Source of the DNA: Serratia liquefaciens | Lineage (GTDB): Bacteria; Pseudomonadota; Gammaproteobacteria; Enterobacterales; Enterobacteriaceae | DNA length: 64,000 bases | NCBI GenBank assembly: GCA_012719855.1 | Contig: JAAXZN010000059.1 | Span: 101,352 to 165,351, forward strand | Reading direction: 5' to 3' | Shown here: in pieces, positions 18,108 through 27,510 of the stretch | How the letters are laid out: each line of letters opens with the position of its first letter | Position numbering within the stretch: position 1 is the first letter of the stretch | Program-made: the position numbers and the translations under genes | The notes under the pieces: generated by a model | What the model was told of the DNA's origin: nothing | Seen by the model: only the letters and a program-made list of their open reading frames with translations | The model's database searches: none

Positions 18108-19456
18108 TGATTACTCTCTCTGGATACGTTAAATCCCAGTAAATAGCGATTACGGTAGGCGCCTATCGTCGGTATGAGCGTCAATAAAACGTCCAAACAT
18201 TGGCCTGCCAAATAAGCGAAGGCCGCACCCTGCACACCAAACAGATGAGACATGCCCACCAGCAGCGCTATATAGGCGACCGCAGAAAAAGTCTGCACAA
18301 TCAGGAAAGCCCGCTGTTTGCCCGCCATGAACAATAAGGATTCCTGCGGGAAACCCAGCATGGAAACGATAATGGCGCCCAGCATGATTTGGATTAAATC
18401 ATAGGCTTGCAAATACTGCTGACCGAACACAAAGGAAATTAATGGCTTACCTACGACGATGACCAGCAGCGCCACGGCAAGGCCTATGCCGCCAGCCAAC
18501 AACGCCGATCTGAGTCCCAGCATCCAGGGTTTGCTGGTACGGGGATCCAGACGCATGATCTCAGGGTAGAAGCTTTTTTCCAGCAGCTTGGCCGGGGTCC
18601 CCGTGGCGTCAAAGAAGGTCATCGCGATTTTGAACAGCCCGGCGGCGGCCGGCCCCAAAACGACGCCGACCAACACCGTGCTGCACGAGTTACGGGTAGC
18701 CCAAATAGTATGGGCAAAATTGGTGGTCCAGACGAAATTCCAGGCGCCTTCGATACGACGTGCGGTCTTGAATAGGCGTGGTTTCAAAGCGTTATGGATA
18801 TCTCTGCGGTGCAGTTCACGAGCGGCGAACCACCAAAATAGCGTGCCGCCGATCAGGTTGGAGGCATACCACGTGACGATGAACCCTGGAAATCCCCAAT
18901 CAAAATAATAGGACAGGACGCTGCCGACGGCCTGCAGGAAGGGCTTGATGGCTTGCTGAACGGCAATCAGATCGAAGCGGTCAAACGCGCGTAAAATTCC
19001 CGTAGGGGTGGATGACGTCATCGACGGAATTAAGGTGCAGTAAAGGATCGCGAGCCAGAAACTCTCCGTATCCAACCCTAAGGCGTGCGAAAGGAAAGGG
19101 AGCAGCAACATGCCGCCCAGCACCGCAATGGTGCCGCTGGCGATATCCAGACCGAACGAAAATGAAATGACGTCACGAAAGCGTTGAATATTCTGGCGTT
19201 CCAGCGCCGGAGTCCCAAATTGAACAACGAACTGCCACGTCTGAAACTTGATAAAGTCGCTGACGGCTTTGGTATAGGCTTGAATAACAACCAGAACCCC
19301 GAACATTTCGGGCGACATGCCTTTACCGGCGCAAGAAAGCGCAAGCAACCCAAGCAAGGCACTGGCGACACTGCCGGAACCTAAATAAGCGGCGTTACGT
19401 AGGATGGAACGAAAAGCTCCATCGGAAAACCAATGCTTCATGGTAAAACCAGCCAT
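18104..19456 (-). CDS. Wzx-like lipid flippase (polysaccharide-biosynthesis/MATE fold)
   Basis: 450 residues with about 12-14 hydrophobic helices. The start is taken at the ATG 19456; a GTG at 19465 is possible. The N-terminal LGSGSVASALLGLLALSCAGKGMSPEMFGVLVV has the pattern of the polysaccharide_synt/Wzx family, which flips lipid-linked sugars across the inner membrane. No O-antigen or capsule genes are present in the window, so a glycan role lacks context. In this locus it is a candidate for moving a sphingolipid intermediate to the periplasmic leaflet (inference). Confidence 0.75.
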   Translation of the reverse strand: MAGFTMKHWFSDGAFRSILRNAAYLGSGSVASALLGLLALSCAGKGMSPEMFGVLVVIQAYTKAVSDFIKFQTWQFVVQFGTPALERQNIQRFRDVISFSFGLDIASGTIAVLGGMLLLPFLSHALGLDTESFWLAILYCTLIPSMTSSTPTGILRAFDRFDLIAVQQAIKPFLQAVGSVLSYYFDWGFPGFIVTWYASNLIGGTLFWWFAARELHRRDIHNALKPRLFKTARRIEGAWNFVWTTNFAHTIWATRNSCSTVLVGVVLGPAAAGLFKIAMTFFDATGTPAKLLEKSFYPEIMRLDPRTSKPWMLGLRSALLAGGIGLAVALLVIVVGKPLISFVFGQQYLQAYDLIQIMLGAIIVSMLGFPQESLLFMAGKQRAFLIVQTFSAVAYIALLVGMSHLFGVQGAAFAYLAGQCLDVLLTLIPTIGAYRNRYLLGFNVSRESNQ

Positions 19457-19887
19457 ACTGACCACTTCAGGTTATCAATAGCTCAGCGGACATTAGCTGG
19501 CCTTGCATACCAATCCTGTACGACGAAATTCAGGGATAGGCATCCGTTCATGGAGTGAAAAGTAAAGAATCGCCCGTTTTGCCTGGCGACACTCTCACCA
19601 GGATTGATAGCGGCTCAATCCCTATTTTACATTGCGAGCGACAGGCTCCGGTAAAAACTTTCACACCTGAAATATAATCATGAAAATCTCTCTAATAATA
19701 CTTTTCCAGGCTGAAAAATTTTTACCATTCAATGCTGTTTGGTCATGCTTTCCGTACCGATATTCATTTTAAAACATGATCAAAAAGTGCGTTTTCCTAA
19801 TTTTCGGGTATTAAACATTAGCGTTGTTTATCCCTGAATCTTAATAGTGAACGATATTATTGACATGTCTATAGATGAATGAATTCG
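19457..19887. other. AT-rich intergenic gap upstream of the flippase operon
   Basis: 430 bp without a supported gene, AT-rich from about 19680. It should hold the promoter of the flippase-lptG2 operon; I see no clear sigma-70 consensus or palindrome. Confidence 0.35.
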
Positions 19888-20643
19888 CTATCCGAGAGAA
19901 GCCTGGGGACGCGAAGGGATCATTACGACGGAGGATATTGCATTCAGCGCTTTTTCCAGTACTTCATCGTAAGGCGCTTTAGCATCCAACTCTATAATTC
20001 TGGAGCCATTATATTGCAGCCGAACCATGGCCGATATTTTGTCCTTCAGTTCTTCGTAGCTGTGATCGGGTTTACGTGAAAAGGCGGTATCGACATCAAT
20101 ATCGAGGCGAATGATAAGTTCAGGGCGGTATAAGGCCATTGATTGATATAAACGTTTTTCGCGTGCTGCCAAGCGAGTCATTAACCAGCCCTTTGCCCGC
20201 TCCACGCCAATGCCCGGACCGTCATAGTAAAAACCAGAAATCTCGGCCTGCGGAAAACGATCGCTGATCACCAGCACGCCGCTTTGTGCCAGACGTTGTA
20301 CTTTGCGTAAATTGGCCGCACGCCACACTGAAAAACCATACATGATCAGGGCTGCCCAGAGTGCCGGCGGCTTATTGCTCATGCGCTGAGTTTTGTCAGA
20401 CTTGGCGGCCAGGCGGCGTTCAAGCCAGACACCAATAACCGGCAGGCGCTTAATTTTGTCGCCATCTTCACCGGAGATCAGTCCTAAATAACGCCGTTCC
20501 GTTGCCCGGTATTTTTGCAGGTTTTTGACCAGGTCAGTGGTAAGCGTGGATTTCCCCGTGCCGTCACTGCCCACGACCGCAATCAGGCCGGTAATAACGG
20601 TCGATGCGGGATCGCTGGCGGTATTTGATTTATCTGTTTGCAT
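19888..20643 (-). CDS. P-loop kinase, thymidylate-kinase-like (paralogue A of three)
   Basis: 251 residues. Walker A GSDGTGKST (residues 25-33), DRFPQAE at 128-134 (the DR motif position of thymidylate kinases) and a shared ..DIDVDTAFSRKPDH segment near residue 190. An insert between Walker A and the DR motif contains a hydrophobic helix (PPALWAALIMYGFSVWR), unusual for a soluble nucleotide kinase and suggesting membrane association. It is paralogous to the neighbours at 20674 and 21758. Substrate unknown; the locus makes a lipid head-group precursor or the lipid itself plausible. Confidence 0.65.
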   Translation of the reverse strand: MQTDKSNTASDPASTVITGLIAVVGSDGTGKSTLTTDLVKNLQKYRATERRYLGLISGEDGDKIKRLPVIGVWLERRLAAKSDKTQRMSNKPPALWAALIMYGFSVWRAANLRKVQRLAQSGVLVISDRFPQAEISGFYYDGPGIGVERAKGWLMTRLAAREKRLYQSMALYRPELIIRLDIDVDTAFSRKPDHSYEELKDKISAMVRLQYNGSRIIELDAKAPYDEVLEKALNAISSVVMIPSRPQASLG

Positions 20644-20673
20644 TTTTTTCAGTATTAATAAGTTATCGGCAGA

Positions 20674-21399
20674 CTAAACCTCGGGTGTCGCCAGGGAGGT
20701 TCGAATGGCTCGCAGCGATTCATCGAGAATTTTACTCGCCGGCTCTCGCCCATCTAAATCCAGAATGTTTGCGCCGTTAAAAGTAAGATGCGGAATGACG
20801 GCAATCTTTTCCCGCAGCGCAGAAAGCTTGTGATCGGGCTTGCGCGAGAATGCGGTTTTCTCATCAATATCTAGACGAATCAATAAGAAAGGCGGATATG
20901 ATGCCATCCACTGATACAGCCTTTGCTCATGTTTTCTCAACCAGCGTACCCAGCGATTTCCGCCATCCGTTTTTGCCAGCTGCGGCCCGTCGAAACGAAA
21001 ACCCGCCACTTCCGCTTGCGGATAACGATCGGTGACCAGCAATTGTCCTTTGCGGCTTTTCGCCAGCATTCGGCGAAACTTATAAACTCGCCAATATGAC
21101 AACAAAAAGATCACCAGCGTGGTCAGGTTACCCGGCGGCGTTGAAGGATGTTCATGAACGCGATCGGACTTCGCCAGTAAATAACGACCGAAGGGGGCGC
21201 CAATAATCGGCAAGTTGCTGATCCATTCCCCAATACGTCCTGAAGACTGGCCGAGATAAAGTAATTCCGTCGGTTCTTGCGATGAGAGATGATTGACCAG
21301 ACTGGCAGCCAAGGTTGATTTTCCCGAGCCATCACAACCCGTTATTGCAATTACGCGTACGGGGGGATGATTAGCAATGGGCATGGTCTGTTGACTCAC
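20674..21399 (-). CDS. P-loop kinase, thymidylate-kinase-like (paralogue B)
   Basis: 241 residues. Walker A GCDGSGKST (residues 21-29), DRYPQAEVAGFRFDGP in the DR region, and LDIDEKTAFSRKPDHK near residue 180. It shares the hydrophobic insert (TTLVIFLLSYWRVYKFRRML) with paralogue A, 30 bp downstream on the same strand. The upstream gap to 21758 holds divergent promoters for B-A and paralogue C. Confidence 0.65.
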   Translation of the reverse strand: MSQQTMPIANHPPVRVIAITGCDGSGKSTLAASLVNHLSSQEPTELLYLGQSSGRIGEWISNLPIIGAPFGRYLLAKSDRVHEHPSTPPGNLTTLVIFLLSYWRVYKFRRMLAKSRKGQLLVTDRYPQAEVAGFRFDGPQLAKTDGGNRWVRWLRKHEQRLYQWMASYPPFLLIRLDIDEKTAFSRKPDHKLSALREKIAVIPHLTFNGANILDLDGREPASKILDESLRAIRTSLATPEV

Positions 21400-21757
21400 A
21401 ATAATTGGTCCAAATCAAAGAAACTATTGTATTATAACCAGCCTTGGGTTCAAGATATTTATTGCGTATTATCTCAGTGGTAATCAAATTTGTTTATTAT
21501 TGATGATTATGTTTTGGTAAATCCGTCTTGTTTTTTTGTGCTAACCACGGCTGCGATTGTTCTTATAGCTCTTAATGCTAATTAGGCGTTGCGGTACCGG
21601 GTAATGGAACAGATTTCCTCATTGTTTTCTTAATCTTTTGTGTGCTTTGGTCTGGGGTTGGCAATATTTATTCCTCATGGCATTGATAACGTCATTAAGC
21701 GACTTTTCGTTTTCGAAATGGTACATTTTTACAGGTGTCTTAGAAGAGAATCTTATT
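21400..21757. other. Divergent AT-rich promoter region between kinase genes
   Basis: 358 bp between divergently transcribed kinase paralogues B and C. A plus-strand frame covers part of it only as an upstream extension of paralogue C without a ribosome site. No operator palindrome is obvious. Confidence 0.35.
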
Positions 21758-22489
21758 ATGCATTCAAAACTCCCGCCGCTTATTGCGGTAATTGGCAGCG
21801 ATGGCTCGGGTAAGTCTACCGTTTGTGAATATCTCATTGAGTATGTGAAAAAATACGGTCCCGCAGTGAAGGTGCATCTGGGTAAGCAGGCAGGAAATGT
21901 CGGGCGTGCGGTTTCGCAACTTCCGCTGATGGGCAATTCTGTTGGCAAGGCCATCGAACGCAATACTAAAAAAGTGAAATCCAAAAAGTCCAGGGTGGGG
22001 CTGTTGCCGGGTTTGGTCATCATTACTTTCGTTTTGCGTCGGCTGTTGCGTTTTCGCCGCATGTTGGCTTTTCGTCGGCAAGGCCTGATCGTATTAACCG
22101 ACCGTTTTCCGCAGGTACAAATTCCCGGCGCCTACGATGGCACCGTTTTTCCCGAAAATACCCAGGGCAGCCATTTTGTCAGATGGTTGGCGGGGCGCGA
22201 ACGCAAAGCTTTTCAATGGATGGCGGATAATAAGCCGGACCTGGTGATCAAGCTGAATGTGGATCTGGACGTTGCCTGCGCACGTAAACCCGATCATCGC
22301 AAAGAAGCATTAGCCAAAAAGATTGCCGTTACGCCATTGCTCACTTTTGAAGGTGCGGAAATTGCGGATGTCGATGCCAATAAACCGCTGGATGAAGTGT
22401 TATCCGCCGCTGAAAAAGCCGTCGCGGAATTTATGCAAGCGCAGGGATATAGCTTTGTTGTCGAAGGCGAATCGGTAGCGACCCACTGA
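21758..22489 (+). CDS. P-loop kinase, thymidylate-kinase-like (paralogue C)
   Basis: 243 residues from the ATG at 21758; the frame continues 40 codons upstream, but homology to paralogues A and B begins here. Walker [10 protein letters not shown] (residues 13-21), [15 protein letters not shown] in the DR region, and [17 protein letters not shown] near residue 165. It is transcribed opposite to A and B and converges with spt. Three diverged copies in one locus suggest successive or alternative phosphorylations, or homologues with different substrates. Confidence 0.65.
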   Translation: MHSKLPPLIAVIGSDGSGKSTVCEYLIEYVKKYGPAVKVHLGKQAGNVGRAVSQLPLMGNSVGKAIERNTKKVKSKKSRVGLLPGLVIITFVLRRLLRFRRMLAFRRQGLIVLTDRFPQVQIPGAYDGTVFPENTQGSHFVRWLAGRERKAFQWMADNKPDLVIKLNVDLDVACARKPDHRKEALAKKIAVTPLLTFEGAEIADVDANKPLDEVLSAAEKAVAEFMQAQGYSFVVEGESVATH

Positions 22490-22522
22490 TTATTTCAGTT
22501 CTTGCCGTCAGAAAGTTTGATT

Positions 22523-22605
22523 CCAGTGCCGATAACTTTTCGGCACTGGCAGGCAAGGTGAAGAGAGTTGTCGATTGGAACACTGCCCATGAGTTTTATG
22601 GGCAG
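22523..22605. terminator. Terminator hairpins between kinase C and spt
   Basis: Two inverted repeats lie between the convergent stops: CCAGTGCCGA (22523-22532)/TCGGCACTGG (22540-22549), and CTGCCCAT (22583-22590)/ATGGGCAG (22598-22605). Neither has a long T-run. Probably one serves each direction. Confidence 0.5.
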
Positions 22606-22616
22606 CGGGAAAGGCA

Positions 22617-23789
22617 TTATTTTTTCAGCGCGGCAAAAGCGCCAATGATCTTATCAATCTCTTCTTCACTGTGCGCGGCGTTAACGCTGCATCGCAGGAG
22701 CGTTATGCCGGCCGGCGCTGCCGGGGGTAACACGAGATTGACATAAACACCTTTGGCGATCAGGTCGCGCCAGAAATGCAAACCCTCTTCTTTTGAGCCA
22801 ATCATCACCGGCACCACCGGACTGATGCGCGGCCCCAGTTGGTAGCCCAGCTTAGCCAGCCCCTGATAGAGCCGATGCGCGTTGCTCCAGAGTTTTTTCC
22901 GCAGCTCAGGATGTTGCGCGATCTTTTTCAAAGAAGCGCGCACCGAAGCGATACTGGATGGCGAAGGCGAAGCGGTAAAAATATAAGGGCGGCTGCTGTA
23001 GCGCAGCACCTCCATGTCTTTGCCACCCACGGCAAAGCCGCCGATAGAGGCCAGGCTTTTACTGAACGTGCCCAGAATAATATCAACGTCTTGCTCAACG
23101 CCCAGCTCTTCAGCCAGACCCCGCCCGTGAGTACCCATTACGCCGAATGAATGAGCTTCGTCTACCAGCAAATAGCCGCCGAGCCGCCGTTTGATGTCGA
23201 CGATTTCAACCAGCGGAGCCACGTCGCCCAGCATGCTGTAAATGCCTTCGACGATAATGATCGCCTCTCGGGCTCGTTCGCCAAGGCGCACCATGCGACG
23301 TTCCAGATCTTTGGCATCGTTGTGGCGGAAGCGAATGATTTCAGCGCCGCCCAGGGCGCAGGCATCATAAATACTCGCGTGGCTGTCCGCGTCGATCAGC
23401 ACGACCGAGCCGGGGGTTGCCAGAGTACTGATGACCGCCAGGTTCGCGGTATAGCCGGTGGAAAAGACGATGGCGGTAGGGCGATCAAAGAAGGCCATCA
23501 GCTCTTGCTCTAACTGCAAGTGAGAGCCGTAGCTGCCGTTCGCCATGCGTGAGCCCGTTGTGCCGGTACCCTGTGCGGCCAAGGCCGCCTGACCCTCGGC
23601 AATAGCCTGCGCATCGAAGGTCAGGCCCAGGTAGTTATTGGTCCCCGCCAGAACAATTTTCTGATTGCCAATACGCCCTTCGGTTGCCGAGTAAACCTCG
23701 TCGATGCAGGTGCCAAAGGGGTTCAGGCCATCGGCCTGGAATTGCTTACGATCGTTGGTAAGCCGCGAAAATTTATCATAAAGACCCAT
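22617..23789 (-). CDS. spt: Serine palmitoyltransferase (alpha-oxoamine synthase)
   Basis: 390-residue PLP enzyme; condenses an acyl thioester with L-serine to 3-oxosphinganine, the first step of sphingolipid synthesis. The ATG at 23789 has GGAG eight bases upstream and lies inside the end of the acp gene. Catalytic residues H138 (DSHAS), D210/H213 (VDEAHS) and K244 (GTFSKSLAS) fall at a constant offset of 21 from those I recall for Sphingomonas SPT (H159, D231, H234, K265). The family also contains BioF, KBL and CqsA, but bio genes are absent and the ACP, acyl-AMP ligase and epimerase neighbours match bacterial ceramide loci. Confidence 0.85.
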   Translation of the reverse strand: MGLYDKFSRLTNDRKQFQADGLNPFGTCIDEVYSATEGRIGNQKIVLAGTNNYLGLTFDAQAIAEGQAALAAQGTGTTGSRMANGSYGSHLQLEQELMAFFDRPTAIVFSTGYTANLAVISTLATPGSVVLIDADSHASIYDACALGGAEIIRFRHNDAKDLERRMVRLGERAREAIIIVEGIYSMLGDVAPLVEIVDIKRRLGGYLLVDEAHSFGVMGTHGRGLAEELGVEQDVDIILGTFSKSLASIGGFAVGGKDMEVLRYSSRPYIFTASPSPSSIASVRASLKKIAQHPELRKKLWSNAHRLYQGLAKLGYQLGPRISPVVPVMIGSKEEGLHFWRDLIAKGVYVNLVLPPAAPAGITLLRCSVNAAHSEEEIDKIIGAFAALKK

Positions 23790-24036
23790 TGGTTTTCTCC
23801 AGGCGAGGGAGTAGAGCGTCAAGCAGCTGCTCTGGCGTTCTGACATCAAGCAATATATTGATAGGAATAGAAATATCGAATTCGTCTTCTAACATCATCA
23901 GCAGATCCAGGACTCTGATGGACTCCAGGCCAAGATCGTTGACGAGATCGCTATCAGGTTTGATTTCTAACCCGCCTTCGACCAGACCTTGCAGGCAAGT
24001 CAGAATATAATTCATTACAGCGTCGCGATTTCGCAT
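23776..24036 (-). CDS. acpR: Dedicated acyl carrier protein
   Basis: 86 residues, acidic. S39 in DLGLESIRVLDLLMMLED is the phosphopantetheine attachment serine (usual DSL replaced by ESI). Its 3' end overlaps the start of spt by 14 bp, so the two are translationally coupled and probably work as a pair, with the ACP presenting the acyl group to Spt. Confidence 0.85.
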   Translation of the reverse strand: MRNRDAVMNYILTCLQGLVEGGLEIKPDSDLVNDLGLESIRVLDLLMMLEDEFDISIPINILLDVRTPEQLLDALLPRLEKTNGSL

Positions 24037-24067
24037 AAGAATTTTGGCAAACCTCTAATGTAGATAA

Positions 24068-24982
24068 TTAAAATAAACCTTCACGCAGTGCGCGCTTCAA
24101 ACTGACCTTGGGGACCCAATGAATATTCTCGGACAGGCTTCGATTGTTTGCAGACCAGTCCGGATAGGTTAATTCCCGTATTTTGTTGTGGGTCAGCATC
24201 GGTTCTTTCTTGGTCAAGCGGCTCAGCAACATGCTGCCGTCGGCCAAAATTTTCAGCAGGGGCAGCGGGATCCCCACCAGCCGCACCGGGCCATTGCGCA
24301 CGGTGGTCCCTATTTCCCGTAACCGCTGCCAGCTATAACCGCCGGCAACCCCGTCGCAAAGTTCATAGGTTTGCGTCTGCGGGCCAGGGGCCAATAGCCA
24401 CTGGCTCACGGCTTCGGCTAAATCGCTCACATGGAGGAACGTCAGCTTTGCTTCTGCTGCGCCCAGTCGTGGAAGCACGCCGCGCAGCAGCCAGCTAAAT
24501 ATCGGCTTAAGCTCTTTATCGCCGGGCCCGTAAACCGCGGTGGGGCGAAAGATGCCCAGTGAGATATCCGCAGCCATGGCGGTTAGCCGTTGTTCAGCAA
24601 CATGTTTGGAATTGGCATACCAGGACAGCTCAGGATGGCGAGCGGCAAGAGAAGAGATAAACAGGAAACGCTTGCAGCTGCCGCTTTGTCGGGCCGCCTG
24701 CATCAGGTGTTGGCTGCCGTTGACATTACACCGGGTGAAGGTTTCTTCCGTTCCTCCCCGAACCTGGCCCGCACAATGCACCACGAACTCAGCGCCGCGA
24801 ACCAGTTCGGTGAGCGAGTCCTGATCTTCCAGTGCCCCTTGGACCCAGGTCAGATTAGGGGGGGCGGTTTGACCTGCGCGCCGGGTGAGGGCGCGCACGG
24901 TAAAACCACGCGAAAGCAGATTCTGAACGATATGCCGGCCAATAAAGCCGGTTACGCCAGTGACTGCTACGGTGCCTGTCAT
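24068..24982 (-). CDS. cerR: NAD(P)-dependent epimerase/reductase, putative ceramide reductase
   Basis: 304 residues from the ATG at 24982, which overlaps the acyl ligase stop (ATGA). Extended short-chain dehydrogenase: TGVTGFIG nucleotide-binding motif at residues 7-14, S..Y..K active site (SSLAARH..., then WYANSK). In Caulobacter the homologously placed CerR reduces the 3-oxo group of the acylated sphinganine. Same position here between acp and acyl ligase genes. Other sugar or steroid substrates are possible on sequence alone. Confidence 0.75.
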   Translation of the reverse strand: MTGTVAVTGVTGFIGRHIVQNLLSRGFTVRALTRRAGQTAPPNLTWVQGALEDQDSLTELVRGAEFVVHCAGQVRGGTEETFTRCNVNGSQHLMQAARQSGSCKRFLFISSLAARHPELSWYANSKHVAEQRLTAMAADISLGIFRPTAVYGPGDKELKPIFSWLLRGVLPRLGAAEAKLTFLHVSDLAEAVSQWLLAPGPQTQTYELCDGVAGGYSWQRLREIGTTVRNGPVRLVGIPLPLLKILADGSMLLSRLTKKEPMLTHNKIRELTYPDWSANNRSLSENIHWVPKVSLKRALREGLF

Positions 24983-26733
24983 TGTGCAAAGCCTGCCAGT
25001 TGCTGCATCGGCGGGCAGATGGAGGTGGTCAGCCAACGCTTTTTAGCCTCTGCACGGGCAGGTTTCCCCGAGGAGGTGCGGGGAATGCTGTGGGGCGGCA
25101 ACAGCTCAATATCCACCGCAATGCCGAACTCGCTTTGAATGCGGGCGCTCAGCGTGTGGACGATTTGCTCCCGACGATCTTCTGCGCTGACGCGGCACTG
25201 GATTTGCAGAATAATTCTGGCGCCGTCACCGTGCTCTTCGGTCACGAAGGCAATGGCGTCACCAGAGCGGATTTCCGGCTCGGACTCCGCAACATATTCA
25301 ATATCCTGCGGCCAAATATTACGGCCACGAATGATGATCAAATCTTTCTTGCGGCCGGTGACGTACAGATAACCATCCAGCAGATAGCCCAGGTCACCGG
25401 TATCCATCCAGCCACTTGCCTGGATTTGCTGTTGAGACGCATCGTCGCGGAAATAGCCGTTCATCAGGCTGGGGCCGGAGATACAAATACGGCCGACCTG
25501 CCGCTCTGGTAACGGGAGTCCGGTTTCGCTGCGAATTTCGATACGGTGACCGGGCAGTGGCTTGCCGCAATTGACGAAGGTCGATGTGACCCGCGTTTTT
25601 TTGCCGGGCGCTACCGCCTTACCTTCGTATTCCAAAATGTCTCGGTCGACCTGGTTGATTGGCGTGCCGGAAGTTTCGTCATAAAAACTGACCGCCAGGG
25701 TGTTCTCGGCCAAACCATAGCAGGGCATCAGCGCCTTGCGGTCAAAGTTCAGGTGGCTGAAGTGCTCAGCGAACTGAGAAAGCAAATCTGACGGAATAGG
25801 TTCAGCCCCTACGCCGGCTACGCGCCAACTGGAGAGATCCAGGTCAGTGATCTCTTTGTTGTTGCTGTAACGCAGGCATAAATCGTAGCCAAACGGCGGT
25901 GCGACGGACACGGTGCCGCGATTTTTGGCGATCAGTTTTAACCATTGCATTGGACGCATGGCAAAATCTTGCGTCCGCAGATAGTCAACGGACAGTTGAG
26001 TCGCCACCGGGGTAAGCAGGAAACCGACCAGGCCCATATCGTGATAGAAGGGCAGCCAGGAAACGCAGCGATCGCCCGCACGCAGTTTGATCCCGTCATG
26101 GCTAATCACGCGCAGGTTGGACATCACCGCACGCTGGGTAATGATAACCCCACGTGGAAAGCGAGTGCTGCCCGAGGTGTATTGGAGATAAGCAATATCG
26201 TCGGGCGACGGTGCCTGCAGCTCCACATCCCGCTCGGGCAGAGCGTTAAAATCTGCGTCGCTGAGAATATGGGTTGGTGGTGCATCCAGGGTGGCGGAAC
26301 TGATTAACGGTACCCACTCTTCACTGCTGATAATGGCGGCAGGTTTACAGCTGTTGATCAGGCCCTGTAGCTTGATGGTATAGGAGTCCCGCTGCCCGAC
26401 GCCCATAGGGATCGCCAGGGGCACGGCAACCAAACCGGCATATTGGCAGGCAAAAAAAGCCTCAACGAAGCCGGCGCTGGTTTCCGCAATAAGCGCAACC
26501 CGATCGCCCTTGTTGAGATTCAGTGATAACAGGCGTCGCGCACCCACAATCGCCCGCTGTTTTAGCGTGCGATATTCCAGTACGGCCACGAGCTGATTAC
26601 GACGATCGTAAAAGTTCATTCCTGTACTGCCCTGCGCCGCATAATCTAAAGCCTCCACCAGGGTGGGGAAATCTGCATAACGCATGGGAAGAGAATGAGT
26701 GGAGCTTGTTTCAGACATATACAAATTAGCCAT
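24979..26733 (-). CDS. aasR: Fatty acyl-AMP ligase / acyl-ACP synthetase
   Basis: 584-residue ANL-superfamily enzyme. Nucleotide motif YTSGSTRFPRG at residues 185-195, then WLPFYHDMGLVG typical of fatty acyl-AMP ligases, GWMDTGDLGYL, GRKKDLIIIRGRN, and the C-terminal catalytic-lysine context RTSSGKPARAEAKKR. It would activate a free fatty acid and load the adjacent ACP. First gene of the minus-strand aasR-cerR-acp-spt operon. An upstream ATG choice at 26718 is possible. Confidence 0.85.
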   Translation of the reverse strand: MANLYMSETSSTHSLPMRYADFPTLVEALDYAAQGSTGMNFYDRRNQLVAVLEYRTLKQRAIVGARRLLSLNLNKGDRVALIAETSAGFVEAFFACQYAGLVAVPLAIPMGVGQRDSYTIKLQGLINSCKPAAIISSEEWVPLISSATLDAPPTHILSDADFNALPERDVELQAPSPDDIAYLQYTSGSTRFPRGVIITQRAVMSNLRVISHDGIKLRAGDRCVSWLPFYHDMGLVGFLLTPVATQLSVDYLRTQDFAMRPMQWLKLIAKNRGTVSVAPPFGYDLCLRYSNNKEITDLDLSSWRVAGVGAEPIPSDLLSQFAEHFSHLNFDRKALMPCYGLAENTLAVSFYDETSGTPINQVDRDILEYEGKAVAPGKKTRVTSTFVNCGKPLPGHRIEIRSETGLPLPERQVGRICISGPSLMNGYFRDDASQQQIQASGWMDTGDLGYLLDGYLYVTGRKKDLIIIRGRNIWPQDIEYVAESEPEIRSGDAIAFVTEEHGDGARIILQIQCRVSAEDRREQIVHTLSARIQSEFGIAVDIELLPPHSIPRTSSGKPARAEAKKRWLTTSICPPMQQLAGFAQ

Positions 26734-27510
26734 AGATTAAAAATCACCAAAAGAGATAAACGACGATTGGCGAGAGAGTTAATGTTTTTACAATGAAAAT
26801 GTTTTGAATATATTTGTTATTCAGTCATTTTCTTTCATTCCACAAATGGCATATCGAATGGTTAATAACCACCGTGCCAACTCTGAACTAAAGGTGAGGG
26901 ATTAGCCTAAGATTATTACCAAGCCTATTTTCACGTGAGGACCATAGCCGAGGAACTGTGGATATACGGGCTGCCATCGTTGGCGCCAGATATCACAGCC
27001 CTTTGCCCGACAGCCTTCACCGGGTGCCTGTTGTCGGCACATTTCCGGAAGGCAATAATCGTAGATTCATAGGATCTGATCTTGCACATGGCTATCTCCG
27101 TACTTAAACATATCATAAACAGTATCCGGAAGATGGCCAAAAGTGAAAGCCTCATTTAACCCCAAGGATAGAAAAAGCATTTAATGTTAAAATATGCCAA
27201 TGCGTCTCCAGAGCAGAATTAGTAAACTAAAAAACGATTGGTTTTCTTTTGCTGGAAATAGCACGAAATAATAAAAAGCATAATTTGCTCAGATCACTCA
27301 CGCCCCTGTCTGGCATCACTTTTGATAAAGAACAGCACGTGTCAGTGTAAACTCTGCCCGGGTAACATCCTGCAGGATAATAGGTATTAATTGATTTTTC
27401 TTATCTCTTAAAGGGATAAGTCATAGCCGAGAGCGGATCTCATTTCAGAAAATATCACTGGCGTCATAACGTTCTTTTTTTGAGCATGTCACTAAATTGT
27501 AAGGTTATTT
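26734..27510. other. Long divergent control region of the sphingolipid genes
   Basis: 777 bp, AT-rich, between the aasR operon and the putative ceramide synthase. It should hold both promoters. A 74-codon minus-strand frame (26931-27155) with a hydrophobic N-terminus and a weak GGGG site is the only candidate gene; I do not recognise it and rate it below 0.2. No clear binding-site consensus identified. Confidence 0.4.

Noticed and set aside
19888..22489. Annotation of the kinases as housekeeping thymidylate kinase
   Set aside because: Three diverged copies with hydrophobic inserts next to lipid genes, away from the usual tmk-holB context.
22617..23789. Annotation as BioF or CqsA
   Set aside because: No biotin or quorum-sensing neighbours; coupled ACP, acyl-AMP ligase and reductase fit serine palmitoyltransferase. 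Still a family-level ambiguity to be settled by a tree.
26931..27155. 74-codon minus-strand frame in the sphingolipid control region
   Set aside because: Weak ribosome site and unrecognised sequence; mentioned under the intergenic entry only.
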